Assembly (NCBI RefSeq): GCF_005869935.1
Contig: NZ_SZQF01000001.1
Location: 62,001-126,000 of the forward strand
DNA from: Winogradskyella algicola
Lineage (GTDB): Bacteria > Bacteroidota > Bacteroidia > Flavobacteriales > Flavobacteriaceae
Length of the DNA stretch: 64,000 nucleotides
Direction of reading: 5' to 3'
Part shown: positions 17,410-25,808 of the stretch, one piece after another
How the letters are laid out: every line of letters begins with the position of its first letter
How positions within the stretch are numbered: the first letter of the stretch is position 1
The notes under the pieces: model-generated
Databases searched by the model: none
Seen by the model: only the letters and a program-made list of their open reading frames with translations
What the model was told of the DNA's origin: nothing
Made by a program: the position numbers and the translations under genes

Positions 17410-20274
17410 ATGTCAGATCAAAAACGTCTCTTTTTAGTCGATGCTTACGCGCTTATTTTTCGTGGGTATTATGCTTTTATAAAAAACCCAAGAATAAACT
17501 CTAAAGGCGAAGATACTTCAGCTATTATGGGTTTTATGAACTCACTTTTAGATGTCATCAAACGCGAAAGACCAGACCATTTAGCGGTATGTTTTGATAA
17601 AGGCGGAAGTGTAGATCGTGTGGAAATGTACGAAGCTTACAAAGCCAACCGTGACGAGACGCCAGAAGGCATTCGCACTGCAATTCCTCATATTTGTAAC
17701 ATATTGGAAGCTATGCATATTCCAATTATGGTTAAAGAAGGTTTTGAGGCAGATGATGTTATTGGTACACTTTCCCGTCAAGCGGAAAAAGAAGGTTATA
17801 AAACTTATATGGTTACGCCAGATAAGGATTTTGCACAATTAGTTACCGAAAATATTTTTATGTATCGTCCAAAATCGTTTGGTGGTGGATATGAAACTTG
17901 GGGAATTCCAGAAGTTCAGAAAAAATTTGAAGTCGAAAGACCAGAACAAGTTATTGACTTTTTAGGAATGATGGGCGACTCTAGTGATAATATTCCTGGT
18001 TTGCCTGGTGTTGGCGAGAAAACCGCTAAAAAATTCATTAAGCAATTTGGTAGTATGGAAGGACTTTTAGCCAATACTGACCAACTAAAAGGTAAGATGA
18101 AAGAAAAGGTTGAAGCTAATGCCGAATTAGGTCGACTTTCAAAAGAATTAGCACGAATTATGCTCGATGTTCCGGTGGAATTCAATGCTAAAGATTTCGA
18201 GTTAGATCATCCAAATATTGAAAAAGTGAAAGAAATTTTTCAAGAGTTAGAGTTTAGACGTCTTACTGATAATTTCCTTAAAACGTTTAGTACAGGAGAA
18301 GAAACGGCTTCGACTACGCTAAGCCAACAAAATAAAGAAGCGGTGACTGAGCGTAGTCGAGGTCAAAGCACCAACAATCAAAATGCTGGTGCAGGACAAT
18401 TCTCATTATTTGGTGGTGGCGATGATAGCTCAAACTCTGAAACAAACACATCTTTTACAAGAAATACAGCCGAAAACACAAGTCACTTTTACCAAAGTGT
18501 TGCAAGCGGAATGGCAACAAAACTGTTTGTAAAAAACCTGCTCAATCAAACTTCAGTGTGTTTTGATACCGAAACGACTGGTTTGAATCCGTTAACCGCA
18601 GAATTGGTTGGTATTGCATTTTCTTGGGAAACTGGTAAAGGTTTCTATTTACCATTTCCAGAAAATAAAGATGAAGCACAAGAATTAATCGAAGAATTAC
18701 GTCAGTTTTTTGAAGCTGATAACATTCAGAAAATTGGTCAGAATTTAAAATACGACATCAAGGTTTTAGCCAAATATAACATTGAAGTCAAAGGACCTTT
18801 ATTCGACACCATGTTAGCGCACTATTTAATTAATCCAGACATGCGTCACAACATGGATGTACTATCAGAAACGTATTTAAACTACTCGCCTATTTCCATT
18901 GAAACTTTAATTGGTAAAAAAGGTAAAAATCAGTTATCGATGCGTGATGTGCCTTTAGACAAGCAAACCGAATATGCTGTAGAAGATGCCGATATCACAC
19001 TTCAACTTAAAGAACATTTTGAAAAAGAGTTAGGCGAAGCCAATACACAAAAATTGTTTGATGAGATTGAAATTCCCTTACTACGTGTTTTAGCTGCTAT
19101 GGAATTGGAAGGTATCAACCTAGACAAAGACTTTTTAAATAGCTTATCAGAGCAATTAAATACTGACATTGCCAACTTAGAAAAAAGCATTTACGAAGCT
19201 GCTGGTGAAGAATTCAACATTGCATCACCAAAGCAATTAGGTGTTATTTTATTTGAAAAAATGAAATTGGTAGACAAGCCAAAAAAGACCAAAACTGGGC
19301 AATACTCTACCGCAGAAGACGTGTTGAGTTACTTGGCAAAAGACCATGAAATCATCAGAAACATTCTAGAGTTTAGAGGTTTATCGAAACTTAAAAGCAC
19401 GTATGTAGATGCATTACCACTTCAAGTTGAAGAAGCTACAGGTCGCGTACATACTGACTATATGCAAACTGTTGCTGCAACTGGTCGTTTAAGTAGTAAT
19501 AATCCTAATTTACAGAACATTCCTATTCGTACAGAACGTGGTCGTCAAGTACGAAAAGCATTCGTGCCTCGTAATGAAGATTACACATTATTAGCTGCCG
19601 ATTATTCTCAAATTGAATTGCGCATCATCGCAGCATTGAGCGAAGAAGAAACCATGATTGAAGCCTTTAAACATGGCGAAGATATTCACGCGTCAACTGC
19701 TTCAAAAGTATTTAATGTAAAAATTGAAGACGTTACCAGAGAGCAGCGTAGCAATGCAAAAACGGTGAATTTCGGGATAATTTATGGTGTTTCTGCATTC
19801 GGTTTAAGCAATCAAACCGATTTATCACGTAGTGAAGCCAAAGAGTTAATCGATACCTATTATGAAACCTATCCAAAACTGAAAAACTACATCAGCAAAC
19901 AAGTAGATTTTGCTCGCGATCATGGTTATGTACAAACGGTTTTAGGCAGACGCAGATATTTAAAAGATATCAATTCTAGAAACGCGGTTGTTCGTGGCGC
20001 AGCAGAACGAAATGCAGTAAATGCGCCAATTCAAGGTAGTGCTGCTGACATCATTAAACTAGCAATGATCAACATTTATGAGAAATTAGAAGTTGGTGAT
20101 TACAAAACAAAAATGCTTCTACAAGTACATGATGAATTAGTATTTGATGTCTACAAACCAGAACTTGACGACATTTCAAAACTGATAAAAACTGAAATGG
20201 AAAATGCCTTTAAACTTTCGGTACCATTAGATGTTGAAATTGGTCTTGGCGACAACTGGTTAGAAGCGCATTAG
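17410..20274 (+). CDS. polA: DNA polymerase I
   Basis: 954 residues with all three domains. The 5'-nuclease domain (1-about 290) shows LFLVDAYALIFRGYYAF, EADDVIGTLSRQAE and GDSSDNIPGLPGVGEKTA. A 3'-5' exonuclease domain (about 370-545) is intact, with DTETTGLNP near residue 386, NLKYDIKVL and YAVEDADITLQL. The polymerase domain (about 560-954) has RLSSNNPNLQNIPIRTERGR, motif A LLAADYSQIELRIIAAL, the O-helix RSNAKTVNFGIIYGVSAFGL and motif C LLQVHDELVFDV. It fills gaps in repair and removes RNA primers. The low-complexity linker (about 295-365) contains an in-frame copy of a palindromic repeat (residues about 299-318), which lengthens the linker without touching a domain. Confidence 0.98.
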   Translation: MSDQKRLFLVDAYALIFRGYYAFIKNPRINSKGEDTSAIMGFMNSLLDVIKRERPDHLAVCFDKGGSVDRVEMYEAYKANRDETPEGIRTAIPHICNILEAMHIPIMVKEGFEADDVIGTLSRQAEKEGYKTYMVTPDKDFAQLVTENIFMYRPKSFGGGYETWGIPEVQKKFEVERPEQVIDFLGMMGDSSDNIPGLPGVGEKTAKKFIKQFGSMEGLLANTDQLKGKMKEKVEANAELGRLSKELARIMLDVPVEFNAKDFELDHPNIEKVKEIFQELEFRRLTDNFLKTFSTGEETASTTLSQQNKEAVTERSRGQSTNNQNAGAGQFSLFGGGDDSSNSETNTSFTRNTAENTSHFYQSVASGMATKLFVKNLLNQTSVCFDTETTGLNPLTAELVGIAFSWETGKGFYLPFPENKDEAQELIEELRQFFEADNIQKIGQNLKYDIKVLAKYNIEVKGPLFDTMLAHYLINPDMRHNMDVLSETYLNYSPISIETLIGKKGKNQLSMRDVPLDKQTEYAVEDADITLQLKEHFEKELGEANTQKLFDEIEIPLLRVLAAMELEGINLDKDFLNSLSEQLNTDIANLEKSIYEAAGEEFNIASPKQLGVILFEKMKLVDKPKKTKTGQYSTAEDVLSYLAKDHEIIRNILEFRGLSKLKSTYVDALPLQVEEATGRVHTDYMQTVAATGRLSSNNPNLQNIPIRTERGRQVRKAFVPRNEDYTLLAADYSQIELRIIAALSEEETMIEAFKHGEDIHASTASKVFNVKIEDVTREQRSNAKTVNFGIIYGVSAFGLSNQTDLSRSEAKELIDTYYETYPKLKNYISKQVDFARDHGYVQTVLGRRRYLKDINSRNAVVRGAAERNAVNAPIQGSAADIIKLAMINIYEKLEVGDYKTKMLLQVHDELVFDVYKPELDDISKLIKTEMENAFKLSVPLDVEIGLGDNWLEAH
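18306..18364. repeat. Palindromic repeat inserted in frame within polA linker
   Basis: GCTTCGACTACGCTAAG (left arm, 18307-18323) and CTGAGCGTAGTCGAGG (right arm, 18346-18361) are inverted copies separated by about 22 bases. They are translated as part of TASTTLSQQNKEAVTERSRG. The arms match the repeat family seen between genes at 672 and 17360. Position in the flexible linker between the 5'-nuclease and exonuclease domains explains tolerance. Confidence 0.7.
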
Positions 20275-20279
20275 ACAAA

Positions 20280-20306
20280 AAAAAGCAGGATTAAATCCTG
20301 CTTTTT
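20280..20306. terminator. Bidirectional terminator between polA and the convergent PfpI-family gene
   Basis: AAAAAGCAGGAT / ATCCTGCTTTTT with a 3-base loop gives a 12-bp stem. A-run and T-run on opposite sides serve both converging genes. Confidence 0.88.
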
Positions 20307-20327
20307 CATTTTAATATATTATATCTA

Positions 20328-20888
20328 TTATGCGGTTTGCATTTCGTGCTTACCTTCATAGACTTCTTCTACTAACTTAGCATTAAATGCTGGTAAATCC
20401 TCTGGTGAACGACTTGTTATTAAACCTTCGTCAACAACAACTTCTTCATCTAACCAATGTGCTCCTGCATTTTCAATATCGGTTTTAATAGAATTATACG
20501 ATGTTACTTTTCGTCCTTTTAAAACATCTGCTTCAGCTAACAGCCATGGTGCATGGCAAATTGCTGCAACAGGTTTCTTATTTTCAAAAAAAGATTTTAC
20601 AAAGCCTACCGCCTTATCATTTCGTCGTAAAATATCAGGATTAATGACGCCTCCTGGCAGCATTAAAGCATTGTAACTACTCTGCGATACTTCGTCTAAA
20701 GTTTTATCTACTTTGTAAGCATTACTCCAATTTCCGTTATCCCAACCTTTGATTTCGCCAGTTTTTAAAGACACAATATGCACATCTGCTCCTGCCTCTT
20801 CTAACGCTTTTTTAGGTTCTCTTAATTCACTTTCTTCAAAGCCATCGGTTGCTAAAATTGCAACGGTCTTTTTTTCTAAATTTTCCAT
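20328..20888 (-). CDS. DJ-1/PfpI family protein (general stress protein 18 / YhbO-like)
   Basis: 186 residues of the class I glutamine-amidotransferase-like DJ-1/PfpI fold. Motifs: KKTVAILATDGFEESEL with the conserved Glu, the SLKTGEIKGW segment, DALMLPGG-type NALMLPGGVINPD, and the nucleophile elbow VAAICHAPWLLAEA (Cys near residue 114 followed by His). The C-terminus LITSRSPEDLPAFNAKLVEE matches PfpI/YhbO. Proposed activities in this family are glycation repair (deglycase) or stress protection; the exact activity is debated and cannot be read from sequence. The Met at 20888 (MENLEKK) is preferred; an ATG six bases upstream is also possible. Confidence 0.9.
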   Translation of the reverse strand: MENLEKKTVAILATDGFEESELREPKKALEEAGADVHIVSLKTGEIKGWDNGNWSNAYKVDKTLDEVSQSSYNALMLPGGVINPDILRRNDKAVGFVKSFFENKKPVAAICHAPWLLAEADVLKGRKVTSYNSIKTDIENAGAHWLDEEVVVDEGLITSRSPEDLPAFNAKLVEEVYEGKHEMQTA

Positions 20889-20978
20889 TATCATTTGTGA
20901 TTTTTTGGGTTAATAATTGTCCATTTAAACTAACAGATCTATCAACCAAAACCAAAAAAAGAGCTTGGATTAACCTAG

Positions 20979-20999
20979 ACTTAACAGCTATTGTTAAGT
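20979..20999. promoter_or_regulatory. 8-bp inverted repeat between ygiQ and the PfpI-family gene
   Basis: ACTTAACA - 5 bases - TGTTAAGT is a perfect inverted repeat 90 bases upstream of the PfpI start and 17 bases after the ygiQ stop (both genes on the minus strand). It lacks a T-run, so an operator for the stress gene is as likely as a transcript end. Unproven. Confidence 0.35.
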
Positions 21000-21016
21000 A
21001 ATCTTAAATTTATGAG

Positions 21017-22969
21017 TTAGCGTTTCTTCTTTTTACTTCGGAATTTAGCCTTATTCTTTCGCTGGTTAAAAGGCACAGCATCATTAAAGGTATTTTTAGT
21101 TTTACCAGGCTTATTTTTACGCCACTTTTCGTCCTTTTTAGGCAATAGAACGTCAAGTAGGTCTTGTCTTCCTAATTTATTTAGGGTGTTTTTAATCCAA
21201 GCTTTGTTTTCATCTTTATACCAAAAGAAAAAACGGTGTTGTTCGTCCTTTTCCTTTCTGGTTTTTGGCGTATTTACTTTTTTAAGCGTATATGGATGGT
21301 AACCACTGTAATAAATCACCGTTGCTACCGTCATTGGTGTTGGCGTAAAGCCTTGTACTTGCTCTAGTTGAAAGCCCATATCTTTAGTTTCGGCAGCAAG
21401 ATTTGCCATATCTTCAACTTCGCAAGCTGGATGATTTGAGATGAAATACGGAATTAACTGTAAGTTGAGTTTATTCTTAATATTAATTTTATCAAAACGT
21501 TCTTTAAACTTGTGGAAGTAACTAAACGATGGTTTTCGCATTAATTTTAATACTGGATCGCTAGTATGTTCTGGCGCTACTTTAAGTCGACCAGAAACAT
21601 GCTTAGTCATCACTTCTTCGGTATAATCGTCTAACTCTTTTGGATCGGCGTTTTTATTGAATTCTGGCACCAACATATCGTGTCTAATTCCAGAGCCGAT
21701 AAATGATTTTTTAACCTTCGGATGACTATCAACCGCTTTATATAATTCGGTTAACGGCTTGTGAGACGTATCTAAATTACTACAAATTACTGGCGAAATA
21801 CAACTTGGCGCAACACATTTATCACAAATAGATTGTACTTTACCTTTCATTTGATACATATTCGCACTTGGCCCACCAATATCAGATAAATAACCCTTAA
21901 AGTCTGGCATATTTGCCACTTTATCAACTTCTCTTAATATGGACTCTTTACTACGACTTGCTATGAATTTTCCTTGATGCGCCGAAATGGTACAAAAACT
22001 ACATCCACCAAAACAACCACGATGAATGTTTATAGACGTTTTTATCATCTCGTAGGCAGGAATAGGTCCGCGCTTATTGTATTTTGGATGCGGTAAACGC
22101 GTGTAAGGCAAATCGAAAGAGGCATCAATCTCAGCTTCTGTCATTGTAGGGTAAGGCGGATTTATCATCAGCATCTTATCACCTACACGCTGAAAAATTC
22201 GCCTTGCAGCTAACTTATTTGATTCTTGTTCTATAATCTTAAAGTTAGACGCATAAGCCTTTTTATTTTTTAAACAGGTTTCGTGAGATGCGATTTCAAC
22301 ATCTTCCCAATTCTTGTTTTTTGGGATATCGTTTTCATCATTAATAAGAATTGCCGTTTGGTTAACTGTATCTATACTATTAAAAGGTACACCACGTTCT
22401 AGTAAACGGACAATTTCACGAAGTGGTTGTTCGCCCATTCCATAAACCAACATGTCTGCTTTAGAGGTTTCTAAAATAGTTGGCATTAGTTGGTCGCTCC
22501 AATAATCGTAATGCGTCACACGACGTAATGAGCCTTCAATTCCACCAATTAAAACTGGTGTATCAGGCCATTTTTCTTTTAAAATTTTACTGTAGACGGT
22601 AGATGCGTAATCTGGTCTAAAACCAATTTCGCCATTTGGCGTGTAAGCATCTTTATCTCGACGCTTTTTATTGGCGTTGTAGTTGCTAATCATAGGATCC
22701 ATGCAACCACCTGTAACACCGAAGAATAAACGTGGTTTACCTAACTTAACAAAATCCTGAAGATTATCATTAACATTTGGTTGCGGTACTATAGCCACAC
22801 GTAAACCCATACTTTCTAGTAAACGTCCGATTACTGCAGGACCAAACGTGGGATGATCTACATAAGCATCTCCGCTAAATAGAATTACATCCAGATATTC
22901 CCATCCGCGAATTTTCACCTCTTTATTTGTGGTAGGTAACCAACTAGAAAGTCTTAATTCTTCTTGCAT
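21017..22969 (-). CDS. ygiQ: YgiQ-family radical SAM protein (UPF0313)
   Basis: 650 residues, matching family length. The N-terminal cobalamin-binding-like half has DVILFSGDAYVDHPTFGPA, VLIGGIEGSLRRVTHYDYW and YGMGEQPLREIV. The radical SAM core carries the iron-sulfur motif RGCFGGCSFCTISAHQGK (CxxxCxxC, near residues 317-324). Additional Cys motifs (SICDKCVAPSCISPVIC) and HVSGRLKVAPEHTSDPVL follow, then the family C-terminus (GFTPTPMTVATVIYYSGYHP) and a Lys-rich tail. The reaction is not established for the family. A TACCTTTG box lies only 7 bases before the ATG, so the message is probably leaderless. Confidence 0.93.
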   Translation of the reverse strand: MQEELRLSSWLPTTNKEVKIRGWEYLDVILFSGDAYVDHPTFGPAVIGRLLESMGLRVAIVPQPNVNDNLQDFVKLGKPRLFFGVTGGCMDPMISNYNANKKRRDKDAYTPNGEIGFRPDYASTVYSKILKEKWPDTPVLIGGIEGSLRRVTHYDYWSDQLMPTILETSKADMLVYGMGEQPLREIVRLLERGVPFNSIDTVNQTAILINDENDIPKNKNWEDVEIASHETCLKNKKAYASNFKIIEQESNKLAARRIFQRVGDKMLMINPPYPTMTEAEIDASFDLPYTRLPHPKYNKRGPIPAYEMIKTSINIHRGCFGGCSFCTISAHQGKFIASRSKESILREVDKVANMPDFKGYLSDIGGPSANMYQMKGKVQSICDKCVAPSCISPVICSNLDTSHKPLTELYKAVDSHPKVKKSFIGSGIRHDMLVPEFNKNADPKELDDYTEEVMTKHVSGRLKVAPEHTSDPVLKLMRKPSFSYFHKFKERFDKINIKNKLNLQLIPYFISNHPACEVEDMANLAAETKDMGFQLEQVQGFTPTPMTVATVIYYSGYHPYTLKKVNTPKTRKEKDEQHRFFFWYKDENKAWIKNTLNKLGRQDLLDVLLPKKDEKWRKNKPGKTKNTFNDAVPFNQRKNKAKFRSKKKKR

Positions 22970-22976
22970 AACGGCA

Positions 22977-22984
22977 CAAAGGTA
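22977..22984 (-). promoter_or_regulatory. TACCTTTG -7 promoter element for ygiQ
   Basis: This matches the Bacteroidota -7 consensus TAnnTTTG, and 7 bases separate it from the ATG. The same octamer sits 5 bases before the uvrC start at 50811-50818. No clear -33 TTTG was seen. Confidence 0.55.
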
Positions 22985-23072
22985 AATAGAAAATGTATTC
23001 GTTCGTTTTAAATATAGTTAATAAGTTAGTAGAATTCGATTGGTACCTTACGATAGATTCTCTTTTTTAAAG

Positions 23073-23080
23073 TAATTTTG
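23073..23080 (+). promoter_or_regulatory. TAATTTTG -7 promoter element for the Sua5-type gene
   Basis: This matches TAnnTTTG, 16 bases before ATG 23097. It makes the in-frame TTG at 23085 an unlikely start, because transcription should begin at about that position. Confidence 0.6.
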
Positions 23081-23096
23081 CATCTTGGAAGACATT

Positions 23097-24080
23097 ATGA
23101 GCATTATATCAACAGATCTATCAAAAGCCGTAGAGCTTCTTAACAATGAAGAGCTTGTTGCTATACCAACGGAAACGGTTTATGGCTTGGCTGGCAATAT
23201 CTTTTCTGAAAAAGCGGTAAAAGCTATTTTTGAAACTAAAGAACGTCCGTTATTTAATCCGTTGATTGTTCATATTCCCAATATCGATTATCTGGAAACA
23301 ATTGTTGAAGCGATTCCTGAAAAAGCAAAACTATTAGCTGAAGCCTTTTGGCCAGGACCGATAACTTTGGTTTTAAAAAAGAAATCCGTAATACCAGATT
23401 TAATTACTGGCGGAAAAGACACAGTTGCTGTTAGGATTCCGAATCATCCTCTTACTTTAGACCTTTTAAGCAAATTAGATTTTCCACTTGCTGCTCCAAG
23501 TGCTAATCCGTTTAATAGAATTAGCCCTACAAAGGCTGAGCATGTTGAAAGTTATTTTAAGGATAAGATTCAAATGGTTTTAGATGGTGGGCCTTGTAAA
23601 AGCGGTATTGAATCTACAATTATTGGTTTTGAAAACGGTGAGCCTATTATATATAGACTTGGATCTACGTCTATTGAAGCTATTGAAACCGTAGTTGGAA
23701 AAATCGAAATTAAAAACAGTTCGGCTAAGCGTAGTCAAAGTCAAAAAGAAGTAGCACCTGAGGCTCCAGGTATGTTAGAGCGTCATTATGCACCTAAAAC
23801 GAAAACAATTCTCACTACAAATATTGCTGAAGCCGTTGAAACTCATAAAGGTTTAAAAATTGGTCTTCTGACTTATAATGACATTTTGAATGATGATGCT
23901 ATTCATTTTAAAATTGTGCTATCCGAAGGTAAAAACCTAGAAGAAGCGGCTTCAAAATTATATGATGCTTTGCATCAATTAGATCAACAACAACTAGATA
24001 TTATTATTGCAGAACAACTACCGGATTATGGTTTAGGGAAATCCATTAATGATAGATTAACTAGAGCTACTAAAAACTGA
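23097..24080 (+). CDS. L-threonylcarbamoyladenylate synthase, Sua5/TsaC type
   Basis: 327 residues. It makes threonylcarbamoyl-AMP from Thr, bicarbonate and ATP for the t6A37 modification of ANN-decoding tRNAs. The YrdC domain (about 1-200) shows EELVAIPTETVYGLAGNIF, KAIFETKERPLFNPLIVHI, FWPGPITLVL, VAVRIPNHPL, LAAPSANPFNRISPT and the nucleotide-site segment SGIESTIIGFE. A Sua5 C-terminal domain (about 225-327) begins APEAPGMLERHYAPKT. Between them the linker SSAKRSQSQKEV is encoded by a copy of the GCGTAGTC repeat. The ATG at 23097 is chosen over TTG 23085 because of the promoter box at 23073. Confidence 0.95.
   Translation: MSIISTDLSKAVELLNNEELVAIPTETVYGLAGNIFSEKAVKAIFETKERPLFNPLIVHIPNIDYLETIVEAIPEKAKLLAEAFWPGPITLVLKKKSVIPDLITGGKDTVAVRIPNHPLTLDLLSKLDFPLAAPSANPFNRISPTKAEHVESYFKDKIQMVLDGGPCKSGIESTIIGFENGEPIIYRLGSTSIEAIETVVGKIEIKNSSAKRSQSQKEVAPEAPGMLERHYAPKTKTILTTNIAEAVETHKGLKIGLLTYNDILNDDAIHFKIVLSEGKNLEEAASKLYDALHQLDQQQLDIIIAEQLPDYGLGKSINDRLTRATKN
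23723..23742. repeat. Half-copy of palindromic repeat inside the Sua5 linker
   Basis: GGCTAAGCGTAGTCAAAGTC matches one arm of the repeat seen in polA (TGAGCGTAGTCGAGGTC). It is translated as AKRSQS between the YrdC and Sua5 domains, so a second protein in this window has absorbed the repeat at a linker. Confidence 0.6.
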
Positions 24081-24161
24081 TACTTCTCATTAGTTTCAAC
24101 AATAATATTTCTTAACTTATAAAACATAATATTGTGTTTATATGTTAATTTATTAATTGCC

Positions 24162-24596
24162 ATGAAAAATATTTTACTTTCATTAGACTTTAATGGTGGA
24201 GAAACAATACTTGTTGACAAAACTCTAGAAATAAGTAAAAAATTTAATTCTAAAGTTTGGTTGATACATGTTGCATCACCTGACCCTGATTATGTAGGTT
24301 TTGATGCTGGACCACAATCGGTTAGAGACAATAGAGCCAATCAATTACGTGAAGAACATCAGAAACTTCAGGATTTTGCCAACGAACTAACAAGAGAAAG
24401 CATTAAATGCGAAGCTTTATTAATTCAAGGTAGTACGGTAGAAACTATACTAAAAAAAGCAGAAAAATTAAATATAGATCTCATCATAATTGGTCATGAG
24501 ATACATGACTTTATTTACAAAGCATTATTTGGAAGTGTTTCTGAAGGTTTAATTAAAAAAACCAATATTCCTGTCTTAGTTGTACCTATAGATTAA
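24162..24596 (+). CDS. Universal stress protein (UspA family)
   Basis: 144 residues from ATG 24162 (MKNILLSLDFNGGETILVDK). It has the Rossmann-like Usp fold with VWLIHVASPDPD in the second strand and the nucleotide-binding motif GHEIHDFIYKALFGSVSEGL followed by NIPVLVVPID at the end, which suggests an ATP-binding member. An in-frame ATG 30 bases upstream gives a hydrophobic extension without family similarity and is rejected. Role: stress survival of unknown mechanism. Confidence 0.9.
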   Translation: MKNILLSLDFNGGETILVDKTLEISKKFNSKVWLIHVASPDPDYVGFDAGPQSVRDNRANQLREEHQKLQDFANELTRESIKCEALLIQGSTVETILKKAEKLNIDLIIIGHEIHDFIYKALFGSVSEGLIKKTNIPVLVVPID

Positions 24597-24657
24597 TTGG
24601 ATTTTTACATCCATCCTAACATTACTGATTTTCAGTTCAAAAAAAACCATTTCATGG

Positions 24658-24688
24658 TTTGCCAATCCAATTGTTTGTCGTAGATTTG
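24658..24688 (+). promoter_or_regulatory. Promoter of rplM-rpsI: TTTG-N19-TAGATTTG
   Basis: TTTG at 24658-24661 and TAGATTTG at 24681-24688 match the Bacteroidota -33/-7 pattern with 19-base spacing. The predicted start near 24695 leaves a leader of about 63 bases. Confidence 0.75.
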
Positions 24689-24722
24689 CAAACTCTTTTT
24701 CGGAAGAGGAATGTTTAATCTT

Positions 24723-24740
24723 TTGTACCCTTTGGTGCAA
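24723..24740 (+). promoter_or_regulatory. Leader hairpin before rplM (possible L13 autoregulatory element)
   Basis: TTGTACC (24723-24729), loop CTTT, GGTGCAA (24734-24740): a 7-bp stem with one G-U pair, 17 bases before the GTG start. Ribosomal-protein leaders are described for several Bacteroidia operons; whether this matches a known L13 leader was not checked. Confidence 0.45.
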
Positions 24741-24757
24741 TAATAAATCAAATTAGT

Positions 24758-25213
24758 GTGGATACATTAAGCTACAAAACAGTTTCTGCTAACAAAGCTA
24801 CCGTTAATAAGGAGTGGGTTTTAGTTGATGCTGAAGGACAAACTTTAGGTCGCTTAGCTTCAAAAGTAGCAGTACTTCTAAGAGGTAAGCACAAGCCTAA
24901 CTTTACGCCACACGTTGATTGCGGTGACAATGTAATCGTTGTAAACGCAGAGAAAATCAACTTAACTGGTAACAAGTGGACAGATAAAAGTTATATCCGT
25001 CACACAGGTTATCCAGGTGGTCAAAGAAGCTTGACTGCTACTGAAATGTTTGAGAAAGACCCAACCAGATTAGTAGAAAAGTCAGTAAAAGGAATGTTGC
25101 CTAAAAACAAATTAGGTGCACAATTATTCCGTAACTTAACTGTTGTTGCTGGTGCTGAGCACGCTCATGAAGCTCAAAAGCCAAAAACAATTAATTTAAA
25201 CGAATTTAACTAA
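24758..25213 (+). CDS. rplM: Large subunit ribosomal protein uL13
   Basis: 151 residues. Core motifs are [75 protein letters not shown], and the C-terminal signature [20 protein letters not shown]. It is an early-assembly 50S protein. The GTG start gives the usual flavobacterial N-terminus [19 protein letters not shown]. The stop overlaps the ATG of rpsI by one base (TAATG), the conserved L13-S9 operon. Confidence 0.98.
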   Translation: MDTLSYKTVSANKATVNKEWVLVDAEGQTLGRLASKVAVLLRGKHKPNFTPHVDCGDNVIVVNAEKINLTGNKWTDKSYIRHTGYPGGQRSLTATEMFEKDPTRLVEKSVKGMLPKNKLGAQLFRNLTVVAGAEHAHEAQKPKTINLNEFN

Positions 25214-25599
25214 TGGAAGTAATTCACAAAATTGGCCGTAGAAAGACGGCTGTTGCCCGTGTATATGTTGCCCCAGGTAAAGGTAACATTACGGTGAACA
25301 AAAAAGACATGGCGGATTATTTTACTACTGCAACTTTACAGTATAAAGTAAACCAACCTTTAGCTATGACTAACAATGATGGCAACTTTGATATTACTGT
25401 TAACGTATATGGAGGTGGTATCACCGGCCAGGCAGAAGCTATACGTTTAGGATTATCTCGTGCAATGTGCGAGTTAGATCCTGAAAACAGAGCAATATTA
25501 AAGCCAGAAGGTCTATTAACAAGAGATCCAAGAATGGTAGAGCGTAAGAAATTCGGTCAGAAGAAAGCGCGTAAGAAATTCCAGTTCTCTAAACGTTAA
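25213..25599 (+). CDS. rpsI: Small subunit ribosomal protein uS9
   Basis: 128 residues. GRRKTAVARVYVAPGKGNIT at the N-terminus, VYGGGITGQAEAIRLGLSRA, and the invariant basic tail LTRDPRMVERKKFGQKKARKKFQFSKR-type ending whose last Lys-Arg contacts P-site tRNA. Translated directly after uL13 (one-base overlap). A strong terminator follows. Confidence 0.98.
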   Translation: MEVIHKIGRRKTAVARVYVAPGKGNITVNKKDMADYFTTATLQYKVNQPLAMTNNDGNFDITVNVYGGGITGQAEAIRLGLSRAMCELDPENRAILKPEGLLTRDPRMVERKKFGQKKARKKFQFSKR

Positions 25600-25618
25600 T
25601 ATCCAACAACACTTAATT

Positions 25619-25650
25619 CAGAACTTGACTTTTTCAAGTTCTGGATTATT
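25619..25650 (+). terminator. Terminator of rplM-rpsI
   Basis: CAGAACTTGA - CTTTT - TCAAGTTCTG, a perfect 10-bp stem, followed by the T-rich GATTATTTTATTTT. Confidence 0.85.
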
Positions 25651-25742
25651 TTATTTTATTGAAAACCGCTGTATAGTGCAGCATATTATAAACCAGTTAT
25701 TGTTGTCCATGGCTTCACGGTCAGGATTTAGTTTAGCATCTA

Positions 25743-25776
25743 AATGATTAAGGCTAATAAAAACCACTTAATCATT
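25743..25776 (+). promoter_or_regulatory. Leader hairpin before rpsB (possible S2 autoregulatory element)
   Basis: AATGATTAAG (25743-25752) and CTTAATCATT (25767-25776) form a perfect 10-bp stem with a 14-base loop GCTAATAAAAACCA, ending 32 bases before rpsB. It has no T-run, so it is not a terminator. A ribosomal-protein feedback site is the most natural reading. Confidence 0.45.
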
Positions 25777-25808
25777 GCTAATTCAACAGAACGTAAACTA
25801 TTACAAAA

